From Thermaurantiacus tibetensis (GTDB lineage: Bacteria; Pseudomonadota; Alphaproteobacteria; Sphingomonadales; Sphingomonadaceae): a stretch of DNA of 64,000 nucleotides. How positions within the stretch are numbered: the first letter of the stretch is position 1; every line of letters begins with the position of its first letter. The stretch lies in assembly GCF_015354055.1 (NCBI RefSeq), contig NZ_JACHTM010000001.1, positions 744,001 through 808,000 of the forward strand, written 5' to 3'. Positions 49,157 through 58,345 of this stretch are shown here, one piece after another. Position numbers and translations under genes: made by a program. The notes beneath the pieces were generated by a model. It was not told where the DNA came from and searched no databases. It saw only the letters and a program-made list of their open reading frames with translations.

Positions 49157-51026
49157 CCTCCTCGGCCTCTCGCTCTCCGGCGTGCGCGCCACGCGGATGG
49201 CGCTCGAGCAGATCGCCGACAACGTCGCGAACGCGGCCACGCCCGGGCACGTGCGCCGCAGCGTCCAGGTGGGTTCGCTCCTGCCTCCGGCCGCCCTCTC
49301 GCCGTTCGAGCGCGACCCCGTCGGCGCCGGCGGCGTCGAGGTGCGGGGCATCGTGCGCGCGGCGGACCTCATCCGCCAGGACAGTCTTCGCCGCACCGAG
49401 GGGGACGTCGCCATGCTGGAGGCGGCAGAGCGCTGGCTCTCGCTCGTCCAGGCGAGTCTGACTGGCCCGGCCTCGCTCGCCCAGCCGCTCTCCGAGCTGT
49501 TCGCAAGCCTTTCCGACCTGGCGGCGGACCCGTCGTCCATCGCCGTCCGGGCCACCTTCCTCTCCCGGGCGGATGCGCTCGCCGACCGCTTCAACGCCAG
49601 CGCCGCCGACCTCGGCCGCCTCGAGCGCGACCTCAAGGCCGATGCCGACGGCGAAGCAGCGCGGCTCGTCTCGCTCGGCCGGGCGCTCGCGGAAGTGAAC
49701 CTCCAGCTCCGGCGGACCACGCCGGGAAGCGGCGCCGCGGCAGGGCTTGCCGACCGGCGGGACAAGCTCCTTGGCGAGATTGCGCAGGTGGCGACCATCG
49801 ACGTGCGGCTCGATGCCCGCGGCATGGCGCAGGTCAGACTGGGCGATGCTGGCGGCCCGCTCCTGGTCGATGGTCCCAGGAGCGAAGCTGCGCGCGTGGT
49901 GCGGGCGCCCGACGGCGGCTTCGTGCTGCGCATCGGCGCCGCTGGCAGCGACGAGCCGGCGCCGCTGCTTAGCGGGGCACTCGCCGGCCTCTCCCTCGCC
50001 CGGACCCTGCTCGTCGAGGCCGGGAACCGGCTCGACGCACTGGCAGACCGGGTGGCTGCGGACATGAACGCCGCCCACATGGCAGGCGCCGATGCGACGG
50101 GCGCGGACGGGGAGCCGCTGTTCGCAACCACGCGCATGGTGGTCGACGCAGCGGCCGGCAACGGCGGTGATGCCCGCATCGCCGTGTCGCTGGCCGATGG
50201 CGCGGCGCCCGGGCCGATGCGGCTCGCCTTCAATGCCACGTCGGGCGAATGGACGCTCGCCCGGGCCGACCTCAGCGCCTCCGTCACCGGCACCATGCCG
50301 CTTTCCCTCGACGGCGTGACGGTCGAGGCGGCAGGGACCCCGCGCGGCGGTGACCTGTTCCTGCTCTCGCCGCGCACGGGTGCAGCCGGGATCGCGCTTC
50401 GCCCGCTTGCGCCCGCCCAGGTGGCGGCAGCGCCGCGCTGGCTTGCGGATGCCGCCCCGGGCAATGCCGGCGTCGCGCGCGCCGAGATTCGTCGCGGTCC
50501 TCCGCTCGACCCGCCGCCAGCGCCGCCGCTCGTTCTGCCGCTCGCGGTCGAGGTGCTCCCCGGCGGTCTTCTCGAACTGCGCGACGCCGACGGCGTGGTG
50601 GTGACAAGCGGCGCGGTCGGCGACTGGCTCGCCGGCGACGGTTTCGAGATCCGCATTTCCGGCCGCCCCGCCGAAGGCGACTCCTTTCGCATCCGGATGA
50701 CCGAGCCGGGCCAGGGCGGCAACGCCAACGCCGTGGCGCTCCTCGCACTGCGGGAAGCCCGCGGGCCGCTAGGCACGCTCGAGGACAGCCATGACCGGCT
50801 CGTCTCGGGCATCGCCGTGCCGCTGTCCGAGACCCGGGTCCGGGAGGAGGCGGCACGTGCCAACCGCGACGCCGCCGCAGAAGCGCTGGCGCAGGCGAGC
50901 GGCGTTGACCTCAACCGCGAGGCGGCCGAGATGCTGCTCTTCCAGCAGGCCTACCAGGCCAACGCGCGGATCATCCAGACGGCGCGCGAGACCTTCGCCG
51001 CGCTGCTCCAGTCGGTGGGCACCTGA
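49149..51026 (+). CDS. flgK: flagellar hook-associated protein FlgK
   Basis: A 625-residue junction protein between hook and filament. The N-terminus, from a GTG at 49149, reads SDLLGLSLSGVRATRMALEQ then IADNVANAATPGHVRRS; FASLSDLAADPSSIAVRATFLSRADALADRF is the FlgK helical region. The C-terminus has GVDLNREAAEMLLFQQAYQANARIIQTARETFAAL. The divergent middle is expected. An upstream in-frame ATG inside flgJ is less likely than the GTG. Confidence 0.93.
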   Translation: MSDLLGLSLSGVRATRMALEQIADNVANAATPGHVRRSVQVGSLLPPAALSPFERDPVGAGGVEVRGIVRAADLIRQDSLRRTEGDVAMLEAAERWLSLVQASLTGPASLAQPLSELFASLSDLAADPSSIAVRATFLSRADALADRFNASAADLGRLERDLKADADGEAARLVSLGRALAEVNLQLRRTTPGSGAAAGLADRRDKLLGEIAQVATIDVRLDARGMAQVRLGDAGGPLLVDGPRSEAARVVRAPDGGFVLRIGAAGSDEPAPLLSGALAGLSLARTLLVEAGNRLDALADRVAADMNAAHMAGADATGADGEPLFATTRMVVDAAAGNGGDARIAVSLADGAAPGPMRLAFNATSGEWTLARADLSASVTGTMPLSLDGVTVEAAGTPRGGDLFLLSPRTGAAGIALRPLAPAQVAAAPRWLADAAPGNAGVARAEIRRGPPLDPPPAPPLVLPLAVEVLPGGLLELRDADGVVVTSGAVGDWLAGDGFEIRISGRPAEGDSFRIRMTEPGQGGNANAVALLALREARGPLGTLEDSHDRLVSGIAVPLSETRVREEAARANRDAAAEALAQASGVDLNREAAEMLLFQQAYQANARIIQTARETFAALLQSVGT

Positions 51027-51056
51027 GACCGCCGGCGCGAGGAAGGGAGACGGGCG

Positions 51057-51965
51057 ATGTTCGTGCTGGTCAGCGGACGGCAGGTGGCCTCGACGGCAGC
51101 CGAGCGGATGGTGGCGATCGACAACCGGATCGAGCGGCTGGAGGGCAGGATTGCCCGCGGGGAACGCTTCACCGAGCCTGCGGAGGACCCGGCCGGCCAG
51201 CTGCGTGCCGCCGCCCTCGCCCGGCTGGATGCGCGGCTGGTCGCCGAGCAGCGCGGCATCGACCGCGCGAGCAGCCGGCTCGCGCTGGCAGAGACCGCAG
51301 TCGCCGACGCCGGCCGGCTGCTCGTCCGCGCCCGCGAGCTCGCGCTCCTTGCCGCGAACGGCACAACCGGGCCAGCCGATCGGCCGGTGATCGCCGCCGA
51401 GGTGCGCGGGCTCCGGGACCAGCTGCTGGCGCTCGCCAATGCGCGCGATGAGGCCGGCCGCTTCCTCTTCGCCGGCGCGCGGGACGGTCTGCCCGCCTAT
51501 GCCGAGGACGAGGAAGGGGTGGTCCGCTACGAGGGGTTCGGCACCGCCCACGGCGCGGAAGCGGCCGGGATCGAGGGCCTCGCCCCGCCTACGGGCCCCG
51601 AACTCTTCGGCACCGACGAGACAGGCGCGTTCGCCACGCTCGATGACCTTCTCGAGGCCCTCACCGAGCCGGACGACGTCCTCCGCCAGCAGGGCCTCGA
51701 GGCAGCGCTCGCCGCCCTCGTCGAAGACCAGGACCGGCTGGCGACGGCGCAGGCCCTCATCGGCACCGCCATGGCGCGGCTCGAGAGCGAGACCGAGCGT
51801 GTCGCGGCTGGGCGGCTCGAGGTGGCACGGGGGCTCGCCAGCGTGAAGGGGCTGGACCTTGCCGCCGCCTTCTCCGAGCTCGAGGCCCTGCGGCTGACGC
51901 TCGGCGCCGCCCAGGAGATCTTCCAGCGCGTGCACGGCACCAGCCTGTTCGACCGCCTCGGCTGA
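51057..51965 (+). CDS. flgL: flagellar hook-filament junction protein FlgL
   Basis: A 302-residue flagellin-related protein: STAAERMVAIDNRIERLEGRIARGERFTEPAEDPAGQL at the N-terminus, DAGRLLVRARELALLAANGT and LRDQLLALANARDEAGRFLFAGARDG in the middle, and the C-terminal GLDLAAAFSELEALRLTLGAAQEIFQRVHGTSLFDRL. Together with FlgK it joins hook to filament. AGGAAGGGAGA precedes the ATG. motA follows after 90 bp. Confidence 0.9.
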   Translation: MFVLVSGRQVASTAAERMVAIDNRIERLEGRIARGERFTEPAEDPAGQLRAAALARLDARLVAEQRGIDRASSRLALAETAVADAGRLLVRARELALLAANGTTGPADRPVIAAEVRGLRDQLLALANARDEAGRFLFAGARDGLPAYAEDEEGVVRYEGFGTAHGAEAAGIEGLAPPTGPELFGTDETGAFATLDDLLEALTEPDDVLRQQGLEAALAALVEDQDRLATAQALIGTAMARLESETERVAAGRLEVARGLASVKGLDLAAAFSELEALRLTLGAAQEIFQRVHGTSLFDRLG

Positions 51966-52055
51966 GGCGTCCCTCGGCCGCTGCCCGGCTAAACGGCGAA
52001 CCGGGCGGCGCGTAAATGTCGGCAGCCCCTTCGCGACATCGGGAGTGCCGGCCGC

Positions 52056-52919
52056 ATGATGGCCATCGTCGGACTGGTCGTGCTGCTGGTGATGGTGTTC
52101 GGCGGGTTCCTGCTCGCCGGCGGCAACATCGTGCCCGTGCTCGCCGCGCTTCCGGCAGAGATGATGATCATCGGCGGAGCCGCGACGGGCGCACTCATCA
52201 TCGGCAACTCGATGTCGCTCATCAAGGAGGTGGGCAAGGGGGTGGCGCGGGTGCTCAAAGGGCCGCGCTTCACGAAGGCCGACTATCTCGGCGCGATCGC
52301 GCTCACGGTCAAGCTCATGCGGCTCTTGAAGACGGAAGGGGCGGTTGCGGTCGAGCCGCACGTCGAGACGCCCGAGTCCTCGTCGATCTGGGGCGAGTAT
52401 CCGAAGCTCAGGGCAGACCACTTCTTCGTTCACCTGGTCACCGACACGCTGCGGCTCCTCGTGGTCTCGACGGGTACGGTCTCGAGCGTTGCCATCGAGG
52501 ACGTGCTCGACACCGCGATCGAGACGCACCACCACCACGCCTCCAAGCCCGCCGAGGCGCTGCAGACGCTCGCCGACGCCCTGCCCGCCCTCGGGATCGT
52601 TGCCGCCGTCCTCGGCGTCATCAAGACGATGGGCGCAATCGACCAGCCGCCTCCGGTGCTGGGCGCGATGATTGGCTCGGCCCTCGTTGGCACCTTTCTC
52701 GGCGTGTTCCTGGCCTATGGCCTTGTCGGCCCGCTCTCGAACCGGCTTCGGCAGATCGAGGAAACCGACTCCCAGATTTACCAGGTTGTCCGCCGCGTCA
52801 TCCTCGCCTCGCTCCGTAACCAGCCGCAGCCCATCGTGCTCGAGCAGGCGCGCACCGCCATCGCGCCCGAGTATCAGCCGAGCTTCACCGAGGTGTTCGA
52901 AGGGGCACGGGGCAAGTGA
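52056..52919 (+). CDS. motA: flagellar motor stator protein MotA
   Basis: A 287-residue inner-membrane protein with four membrane spans; hydrophobic segments lie near residues 1-22, 32-50, 170-190 and 200-225. ALPALGIVAAVLGVIKTMGAI and MIGSALVGTFLGVFLAYGLVGPL are the conserved MotA third and fourth spans, and the cytoplasmic loop carries the charged residues that drive FliG. With MotB it forms the proton channel. A weak sigma-28-like element may lie at 51990-52015. It overlaps motB by 4 bp. Confidence 0.95.
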   Translation: MMAIVGLVVLLVMVFGGFLLAGGNIVPVLAALPAEMMIIGGAATGALIIGNSMSLIKEVGKGVARVLKGPRFTKADYLGAIALTVKLMRLLKTEGAVAVEPHVETPESSSIWGEYPKLRADHFFVHLVTDTLRLLVVSTGTVSSVAIEDVLDTAIETHHHHASKPAEALQTLADALPALGIVAAVLGVIKTMGAIDQPPPVLGAMIGSALVGTFLGVFLAYGLVGPLSNRLRQIEETDSQIYQVVRRVILASLRNQPQPIVLEQARTAIAPEYQPSFTEVFEGARGK

Positions 52920-53773
52920 ACGCCATGGGCCCGGCGCCCGAGCCGGAGATCCTCGTCAAGAAGGTCCGGGGCCGCAAGCACGCGCACCACCACGGCGGTG
53001 CGTGGAAGGTTGCCTATGCCGACTTCGTGACGGCGATGATGGCCTTCTTCCTCCTGATGTGGCTTCTCGGCGCCACCGACGAGGAGAAGCGCAAGGGCAT
53101 CGCCGACTATTTCGCCCCCACCATCCTTCCCATGGAGCGCTCCGGCGGGTCGAACGGCGTGATGGGGGGGCGCTCGCTCGAGGAGCCGGAAGGAAATGCC
53201 CCCCACCCGCAGCTGTCAGGCCTGCGTCCGGCCACCCCCTTCCAGTCGAGGAACACGCAGAGCACACCGTCGGAGCTCGACCGCATGCGCGAGGTGGCGG
53301 AAGCGATCCGCCGCCGGGTCGAGTCTGACCCGGGCCTCAGGGATCTCGGCGACCAGCTGCGGATGACGGTCACCGACGAGGGCCTGCGGATCGAGCTCAT
53401 CGACAAGGAGGACTATTCCATGTTCCGCTCGGGCACGGCCGAGATGGACCCGCGCGCCCGGGCACTCCTTGGGGTGGTGGCGGAGGCCGTGCGCGACGTG
53501 CCGAACCGGCTTGCCGTCCGCGGCCATACCGACAGCGTGCCCTTTTCGGGCGCGAACGGCATGAACAACTGGACGCTTTCCACCTACCGGGCCGAGGCGA
53601 CGCGGGCCGTGCTGGCCAGGAACGGCCTCGGCGAGGAGCGGTTCAGCCGGCTCGAAGGGCTTGCCGATACCGAGCCGCTGATCCCGGAGAACCCGGCCGA
53701 TCCCCGCAACCGGCGCATGTCGGTCACCGTGCTTCGCGAGGCGTCCGCTGCCCCCTCCGGCCCGGGGAAATAG
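52916..53773 (+). CDS. motB: flagellar motor stator protein MotB
   Basis: A 285-residue stator protein. A histidine/lysine-rich N-terminus precedes the single membrane span with the proton-binding aspartate (about Asp36 in AYADFVTAMMAFFLLMWLL). A plug/linker follows, then an OmpA-like peptidoglycan-binding domain ending with RGHTDSVPFSGANGMNNWTLSTYRAEATRAVL and NRRMSVTVL. The start is a GTG overlapping the motA stop. It ends the flagellar run; 82 bp separate it from uvrC. Confidence 0.95.
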   Translation: MNAMGPAPEPEILVKKVRGRKHAHHHGGAWKVAYADFVTAMMAFFLLMWLLGATDEEKRKGIADYFAPTILPMERSGGSNGVMGGRSLEEPEGNAPHPQLSGLRPATPFQSRNTQSTPSELDRMREVAEAIRRRVESDPGLRDLGDQLRMTVTDEGLRIELIDKEDYSMFRSGTAEMDPRARALLGVVAEAVRDVPNRLAVRGHTDSVPFSGANGMNNWTLSTYRAEATRAVLARNGLGEERFSRLEGLADTEPLIPENPADPRNRRMSVTVLREASAAPSGPGK

Positions 53774-53855
53774 CGGACGCGCGCGGGGGGGGGAGGGCGA
53801 CGAAGCGGACCGCGGAGCGCGGCCGGGGCTTGAGGGGTGGTTTGCCGCGCGCCAG

Positions 53856-55811
53856 ATGAGGCGCGTGCCCGAGACGCCCGATAGCTCCGACCGCTTCCTC
53901 GAGGCCGCGCAGACGGCCGTCGTCGCCCGCGGTCAGCCCGACCTCGAGGCAGGTCTTGCCGCCATCCGCGAGACCTGCCGCACGCTCGGCCGCCAGCCCG
54001 GCGTCTACCGCATGGTCGATGCGGCCGGTGACATCCTCTACATCGGCAAGGCGCGGGCGCTGCGGAACCGGGTGGCCACCTACACCCAGGTCGAGCGGCT
54101 GCCGCAGCGCCTGAAGCGCATGGTGGCGCTCACCCGGGGCATGGTGGTGGTGACCACCGGTTCCGAGGCCGAGGCTCTCCTTCTCGAGAGCCAGCTCATC
54201 AAGCGCCACCGTCCGCCCTTCAACGTGGTGCTGCGCGACGACAAGAGCTTCCCATTCATCGCGCTCGACGAGCGCCACGCCTTCCCCCGGCTCGCCAAGC
54301 ACCGCGGCGCGCGGAAGGAGGGCGTGGTCTACTACGGGCCGTTCGCCAGCGCGGGCGCCGTGAACGCCACGCTCAACGCGCTCCAGAAGCTCTTCCTTCT
54401 GCGCTCCTGCACCGACAGCTTCATGGCCAACCGCAGCCGGCCCTGCCTCCTCTACCAGATCCGGCGCTGCGCTGCCCCCTGCGTCGGGCGGATCGACACG
54501 GACGCCTATGCGGCGCTTGTGGCCGACGCGAAGGCCTTCCTTGCCGGCCGTGCGAACGGAGTCCAGGAGCGGCTCAAGACAGCCATGCAGGACGCGGCCG
54601 CAGTCCGCGATTACGAGCGCGCGGCGGTCTACCGCGACCGGCTGAAGGCGCTCGCCACCATTCAGGGAAGCCAGGCCATCCATGCCGGCGATACCCGGCT
54701 CGATGCCGATGTGGTCGCGCTGGCGCGGGACCGGGGCGTCACCAGCGTCCAGGTCTTCTTCATCCGGTCCGGGCAGAACTGGGGGCACCGGGCCCTCTTC
54801 CCGGCGCACGCCGGCGACGTCGGCGAGGAGGAGGTCCTCTCGGCCTTCCTCGGCCAGTTCTACGAGGAACTTCCACCGCCGCCCCGCATCCTCCTCGACC
54901 GCCCGCTCCCCGATGCCGAGCTTCTGGCCGAGGCTCTGTCCGCCCGGGCGGGCCACCGGGTCACGCTCGTCGCGCCGCAGCGCGGCCGGCTCCGCGCGCT
55001 CGTCGAGCAGGCGCGCCGGAACGCTGCCGAGGCGGTCGCGCGACGCCTTGCCGAACGCGGCACTGCCGAGGCGAACCTTGCACGTCTTGCCGAGGCCTTC
55101 GGCCTGCCTGAGCCGCCGCGGCGGATCGAGGTCTACGACAACAGCCACGTCATGGGCACCCATGCCTTGGGGGCCATGATCGTGGCCGGGCCCGAAGGGT
55201 TCGTGAAGTCCGGCTACCGCAAGTTCAACATGAAGCCCGGCGAGGTGACTCCCGGCGACGACTTCGGGATGATGCGCAGCCTTCTCACTCGGCGCTTCCG
55301 GCGGGCGCTGGAGGAGGACCCGGCCCGCTCCGGCGATGCGTGGCCCGACCTTCTCCTGATCGACGGAGGCCGGGGGCAGGTCTCGGCGGCGCTGGCGGCG
55401 CTTGCCGATCTGGGGCTGGAGGACGTGCCGGTGGTCGGCATCGCCAAGGGGCCTGACCGGAACGCGGGCCGCGAGGTCTTCCACCTTGCCGACGGGCGCG
55501 AGCTGACGCTGCCGCCCGGCGACCCTCTCCTCTTCTTCCTCGAGCGGCTGCGCGACGAGGCCCACCGGTTCGCGATCGGTGCCCACCGGGCGCGGCGGAC
55601 GAAGGCGATGACGGTCTCGACGCTCGACGAGGTCCCTGGCGTGGGCCCGGCAAGGAAGAAGGCGCTCCTCATGCACTTCGGCACCGCCCGGGCGGTGAAG
55701 GGGGCCAGCCTCGAGGATCTCCTGAAGGTGCCGGGGATCAACCGGGCGACCGCCGAGGCGGTGTGGCAGCATTTCCACCCCGCTGCATCTGCTGCCGACC
55801 TCTCCCAGTAA
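53856..55811 (+). CDS. uvrC: excinuclease ABC subunit UvrC
   Basis: A 651-residue nucleotide-excision-repair nuclease. The N-terminal GIY-YIG-like domain is visible as QPGVYRMVDAAGDILYIGKARALRNRV. The UVR motif region follows (AVRDYERAAVYRDRLKAL), then the RNase H-like C-terminal nuclease domain (RIEVYDNSHVMGTHALG, LLIDGGRGQVSAA) and tandem helix-hairpin-helix motifs at the end (DEVPGVGPARKKALL, VPGINRATAEAV). It makes both incisions around UvrB-bound damage. No LexA-type site was recognised upstream. Confidence 0.97.
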   Translation: MRRVPETPDSSDRFLEAAQTAVVARGQPDLEAGLAAIRETCRTLGRQPGVYRMVDAAGDILYIGKARALRNRVATYTQVERLPQRLKRMVALTRGMVVVTTGSEAEALLLESQLIKRHRPPFNVVLRDDKSFPFIALDERHAFPRLAKHRGARKEGVVYYGPFASAGAVNATLNALQKLFLLRSCTDSFMANRSRPCLLYQIRRCAAPCVGRIDTDAYAALVADAKAFLAGRANGVQERLKTAMQDAAAVRDYERAAVYRDRLKALATIQGSQAIHAGDTRLDADVVALARDRGVTSVQVFFIRSGQNWGHRALFPAHAGDVGEEEVLSAFLGQFYEELPPPPRILLDRPLPDAELLAEALSARAGHRVTLVAPQRGRLRALVEQARRNAAEAVARRLAERGTAEANLARLAEAFGLPEPPRRIEVYDNSHVMGTHALGAMIVAGPEGFVKSGYRKFNMKPGEVTPGDDFGMMRSLLTRRFRRALEEDPARSGDAWPDLLLIDGGRGQVSAALAALADLGLEDVPVVGIAKGPDRNAGREVFHLADGRELTLPPGDPLLFFLERLRDEAHRFAIGAHRARRTKAMTVSTLDEVPGVGPARKKALLMHFGTARAVKGASLEDLLKVPGINRATAEAVWQHFHPAASAADLSQ

Positions 55812-55877
55812 TGCGAGTCACTCTCAATACTTGAATTTCCGCGTGTGTGACAGTCCGCACCTTCGTTTATCCCCAGG

Positions 55878-55928
55878 CTGTCACGGTTCCTTCACCTGTC
55901 CGTCACCTGTCATTCGCCGTGCCGTCAC
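55878..55928 (+). promoter_or_regulatory. tandem Pho-box array upstream of the PhoX-like gene
   Basis: Five 7-bp elements start every 11 bp: CTGTCAC (55878), CCTTCAC (55889), CCGTCAC (55900), CATTCGC (55911, degenerate) and CCGTCAC (55922), separated by 4-bp spacers. This is the architecture of PhoB sites (CTGTCAT-N4-CTGTCAT). The array ends 69 bp before the start codon of an alkaline-phosphatase-type gene, so induction by phosphate limitation is expected. The 187-bp gap is also AT-richer than its surroundings. Confidence 0.85.
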
Positions 55929-55997
55929 CAATGGCGATTAACCGGCCGCGGCCGGCGAGCGGTATGGGCCGCTCCCGCCTTGCTCGGAGATGCACGG

Positions 55998-57584
55998 ATG
56001 AACGAGATGGTGTCGCTCAATCGCCGCGGGCTGCTGAAGGGCAGCGCCGTGACCGCCGCCATGGCCGGGCCGTTCGCGGCCTTCATCGCCAACGAGGCGC
56101 ATGCAACGACCAACGGCCTTGGCGAGCAGACGGCGCCTGCGGCCAGCCCCTATGGACCGATCGCCCCGGTCCGCTGTCTTTCGACCGGTCTCTTCCTGCT
56201 CCAGCTTCCTCGGGGCTTCAGCTACCACAGCTTCTCGTTCCGCGGCGACCGCATGGACGACGGCCAGCGGGTGCCCACGAGCCACGACGGCATGGCGGTC
56301 GTGTCCACCGTGGCGACGGGCCGCACGGTCGAGCATGTCCTCATCCGCAACCACGAGCTGGGTGCGGGCTCGCTGCTCACGGTTCCGGGCAACCCGGGCG
56401 GTGTCTATGACGACGTGACGATCCCGGCGGGTCGGCCCGCGGGCGGCTGCACCGTGCTGCGCGTGCGCAACGGCCAGCTCGTCGAGCACAAGGCCAACAT
56501 CGGCGGCACGCTTGTCAACTGCGCTGGCGGCGCGAGCCCCTGGGGGAGCTGGCTCACCTGCGAGGAGACCGAGACCAACCTCACCGGCTCGGGCGGGCGG
56601 CGCCACGGCTATGTGTTCGACGTCCATGCCGATCCGCTCCAGACGGTGGCCGAACCGATCCGCGACATGGGCCGCTTCGCCCACGAGGCCGTCGCCTTCG
56701 ACCCCGTGACGGGCTACATCTACCAGACCGAGGATGCCCGGAACGAGGCGGGCTTCTACCGCTTCATCCCGAACGACCGGTCGCGCCGCTATGGTGCGCT
56801 CTTCGCCGGCGGCCGGCTGCAGGCGGCCAAGGTGGTCGGCGTCGAGCGGGCCAACCTGCTCGCGCTTGCCGGCATCCGCCCGAGCCAGGTCGAGCGGGTG
56901 GGCCAGACGCTCCAGATCGAATGGGTGGACATCGCCGACCCCGACGCAAGCCCGGCCGACTACACCGAGGTCGGGCCCGACAACCCCGACACCGGCACCC
57001 GCAACGTCTCCGGCCCGTTCCGCCAGGCGCGGGAGGCCGGAGCGCTCCGCATGAGCCGTGGCGAGGGCATCTGGTGGGACAATCGCACCCAGTCCTTCTT
57101 CATCACCGACACGAGCTTCGGCTACGAGAGCGGCGGTGCCCGTCGTGCCGGCCGGGGCCTCGGCTGCATCTGGCGCTACACGCCGAGCCGCAGCAACCCT
57201 GACCGCGGCACCCTCACCCTGGTCTATGCGGCAGCCGCGCGCGTGGCCGGCAACAACGTCGACAACATCTGCATCAGCCCGCGCGGCGGTCTCCTCACCT
57301 GCGACGACGGCTCCGCCGTGGTGGACGCCTTCGGCCCTGGCCAGCGGCTCATGGGCTATACCGCCCAGGGCCTGGCCTACATCTTCGCGAAGTCGAACGT
57401 CGTCTTCTCGAACGCGGACATCGCCGCGATCGGCCGCACTGGCCAGTTCGCCGCCGGCGACTATCGCGGGGCCGAGTTCGCGGGTGCGACCTTCGACCCG
57501 ACGGGCCGGGTGCTCTACGTCAACAACTACACGCCGGGCATCACCTTCGCGATCACCGGGCCCTGGGGTCTCGGCAACCTCTGA
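55998..57584 (+). CDS. phoX: PhoX family phosphatase (DUF839), Tat-exported
   Basis: A 528-residue secreted protein. The N-terminus has a twin-arginine signal (LNRRGLLKGSAVTAAMAGPFAAF) ending near AHA. The mature part matches PhoX-type proteins: VLIRNHELGAGS, GASPWGSWLTCEETETNL, MGRFAHEAVAFDPVTGYIYQTEDA, MSRGEGIWWDNRTQ and NICISPRGGLLTCDDGSA. PhoX alkaline phosphatases use calcium and iron to release phosphate from organic monoesters in the periplasm. A Pho-box array upstream supports that function; catalytic residues were not checked individually against the enzyme, so the exact activity is inferred. Confidence 0.82.
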   Translation: MNEMVSLNRRGLLKGSAVTAAMAGPFAAFIANEAHATTNGLGEQTAPAASPYGPIAPVRCLSTGLFLLQLPRGFSYHSFSFRGDRMDDGQRVPTSHDGMAVVSTVATGRTVEHVLIRNHELGAGSLLTVPGNPGGVYDDVTIPAGRPAGGCTVLRVRNGQLVEHKANIGGTLVNCAGGASPWGSWLTCEETETNLTGSGGRRHGYVFDVHADPLQTVAEPIRDMGRFAHEAVAFDPVTGYIYQTEDARNEAGFYRFIPNDRSRRYGALFAGGRLQAAKVVGVERANLLALAGIRPSQVERVGQTLQIEWVDIADPDASPADYTEVGPDNPDTGTRNVSGPFRQAREAGALRMSRGEGIWWDNRTQSFFITDTSFGYESGGARRAGRGLGCIWRYTPSRSNPDRGTLTLVYAAAARVAGNNVDNICISPRGGLLTCDDGSAVVDAFGPGQRLMGYTAQGLAYIFAKSNVVFSNADIAAIGRTGQFAAGDYRGAEFAGATFDPTGRVLYVNNYTPGITFAITGPWGLGNL

Positions 57585-57643
57585 CGCCTTCCGGGCGGGG
57601 CGGCGACACGCTGCTCCGCCCCTTCCAACAAGGGGACATGATC

Positions 57644-58246
57644 ATGACCAGACTCTCCGTCCTTCTCGCCGCCGCGGCGCTTGCCGCGCCGGCTTCGGCC
57701 GTGCAGGTCGCTGGCATCACGGCGCCCGGCGGCAATGGTGGCACGGTATTCGAAGCAACCCCCGGCACGCTCTCGATCGACTTCGCGCTCAACGCCTTCC
57801 AGCCCATCGCGGTCGACCTCCTGCTCGAGGCCGGGGACGAAGGCGGCATCTTCTTCGACTCGATCGTCGACGTCTTCACTGGGGTCACCCTCGGGCAGAA
57901 CCTGAACGCGCTCGAGGTGACCCTTCTCGGCGGGCCGACCTTCTCCACCATTGGCAACGTCCAGGGCTTCTTCTCGAATGCCGCCGTCGGCGTGGCGCCG
58001 GACCGCACCGGGTTTCGCGCGCTGTTCCGTCCGTCGGGCGAAGCGGTCGGCGTGCTGCTGGGTGGGCTCCTTGGCACCACGAGCGACTTCGTGATCGCAC
58101 CGGGGCAGCTCGGCCCGGGCAGCAGCTTCCAGCTCGTGCTGACGCCGGGCGCCGTTCCCGAGCCGGGCACCTGGGCGCTGCTCGTGACCGGCTTCGGGCT
58201 CGTCGGCTTCGCCCTGCGCCGTCGTCCGGGTCTCGCCCGCGCCTGA
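57644..58246 (+). CDS. PEP-CTERM sorting domain protein
   Basis: A 200-residue exported protein: a signal peptide (LSVLLAAAALAAPASA), a beta-rich middle without recognisable enzyme motifs, and a C-terminal PEP-CTERM signal, VPEPGTWALLVTGFGLVGFALRRR. That tail is recognised by exosortase and anchors or releases proteins at the cell surface. ATG 57644 fits the AAGGGG better than the ATG at 57638. It follows the phoX-like gene by 59 bp and may share its transcript. Its function is unknown. Confidence 0.85.
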   Translation: MTRLSVLLAAAALAAPASAVQVAGITAPGGNGGTVFEATPGTLSIDFALNAFQPIAVDLLLEAGDEGGIFFDSIVDVFTGVTLGQNLNALEVTLLGGPTFSTIGNVQGFFSNAAVGVAPDRTGFRALFRPSGEAVGVLLGGLLGTTSDFVIAPGQLGPGSSFQLVLTPGAVPEPGTWALLVTGFGLVGFALRRRPGLARA

Positions 58247-58345
58247 CGGCCCCGCCAGCGGCTCCTCCGGGCCCGCCCTCCCCTCCCCGAGGGGTGGCGG
58301 GCCCCCTGGCTTGCGCTAGACGCAGGCGCCAAAGCCGGAGTCGCG

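Noticed and set aside
53790-53797. GGGGAGGG on the plus strand right of dif (also at 63491)
   Set aside because: These two run against the polarity trend. The first is inside a 9-G run and is probably incidental; they do not overturn 25 convergent octamers.
53774-53855. LexA box before uvrC
   Set aside because: No GAAC-N7-GTTC or GTTC-N7-GTTC pattern could be found in the gap.
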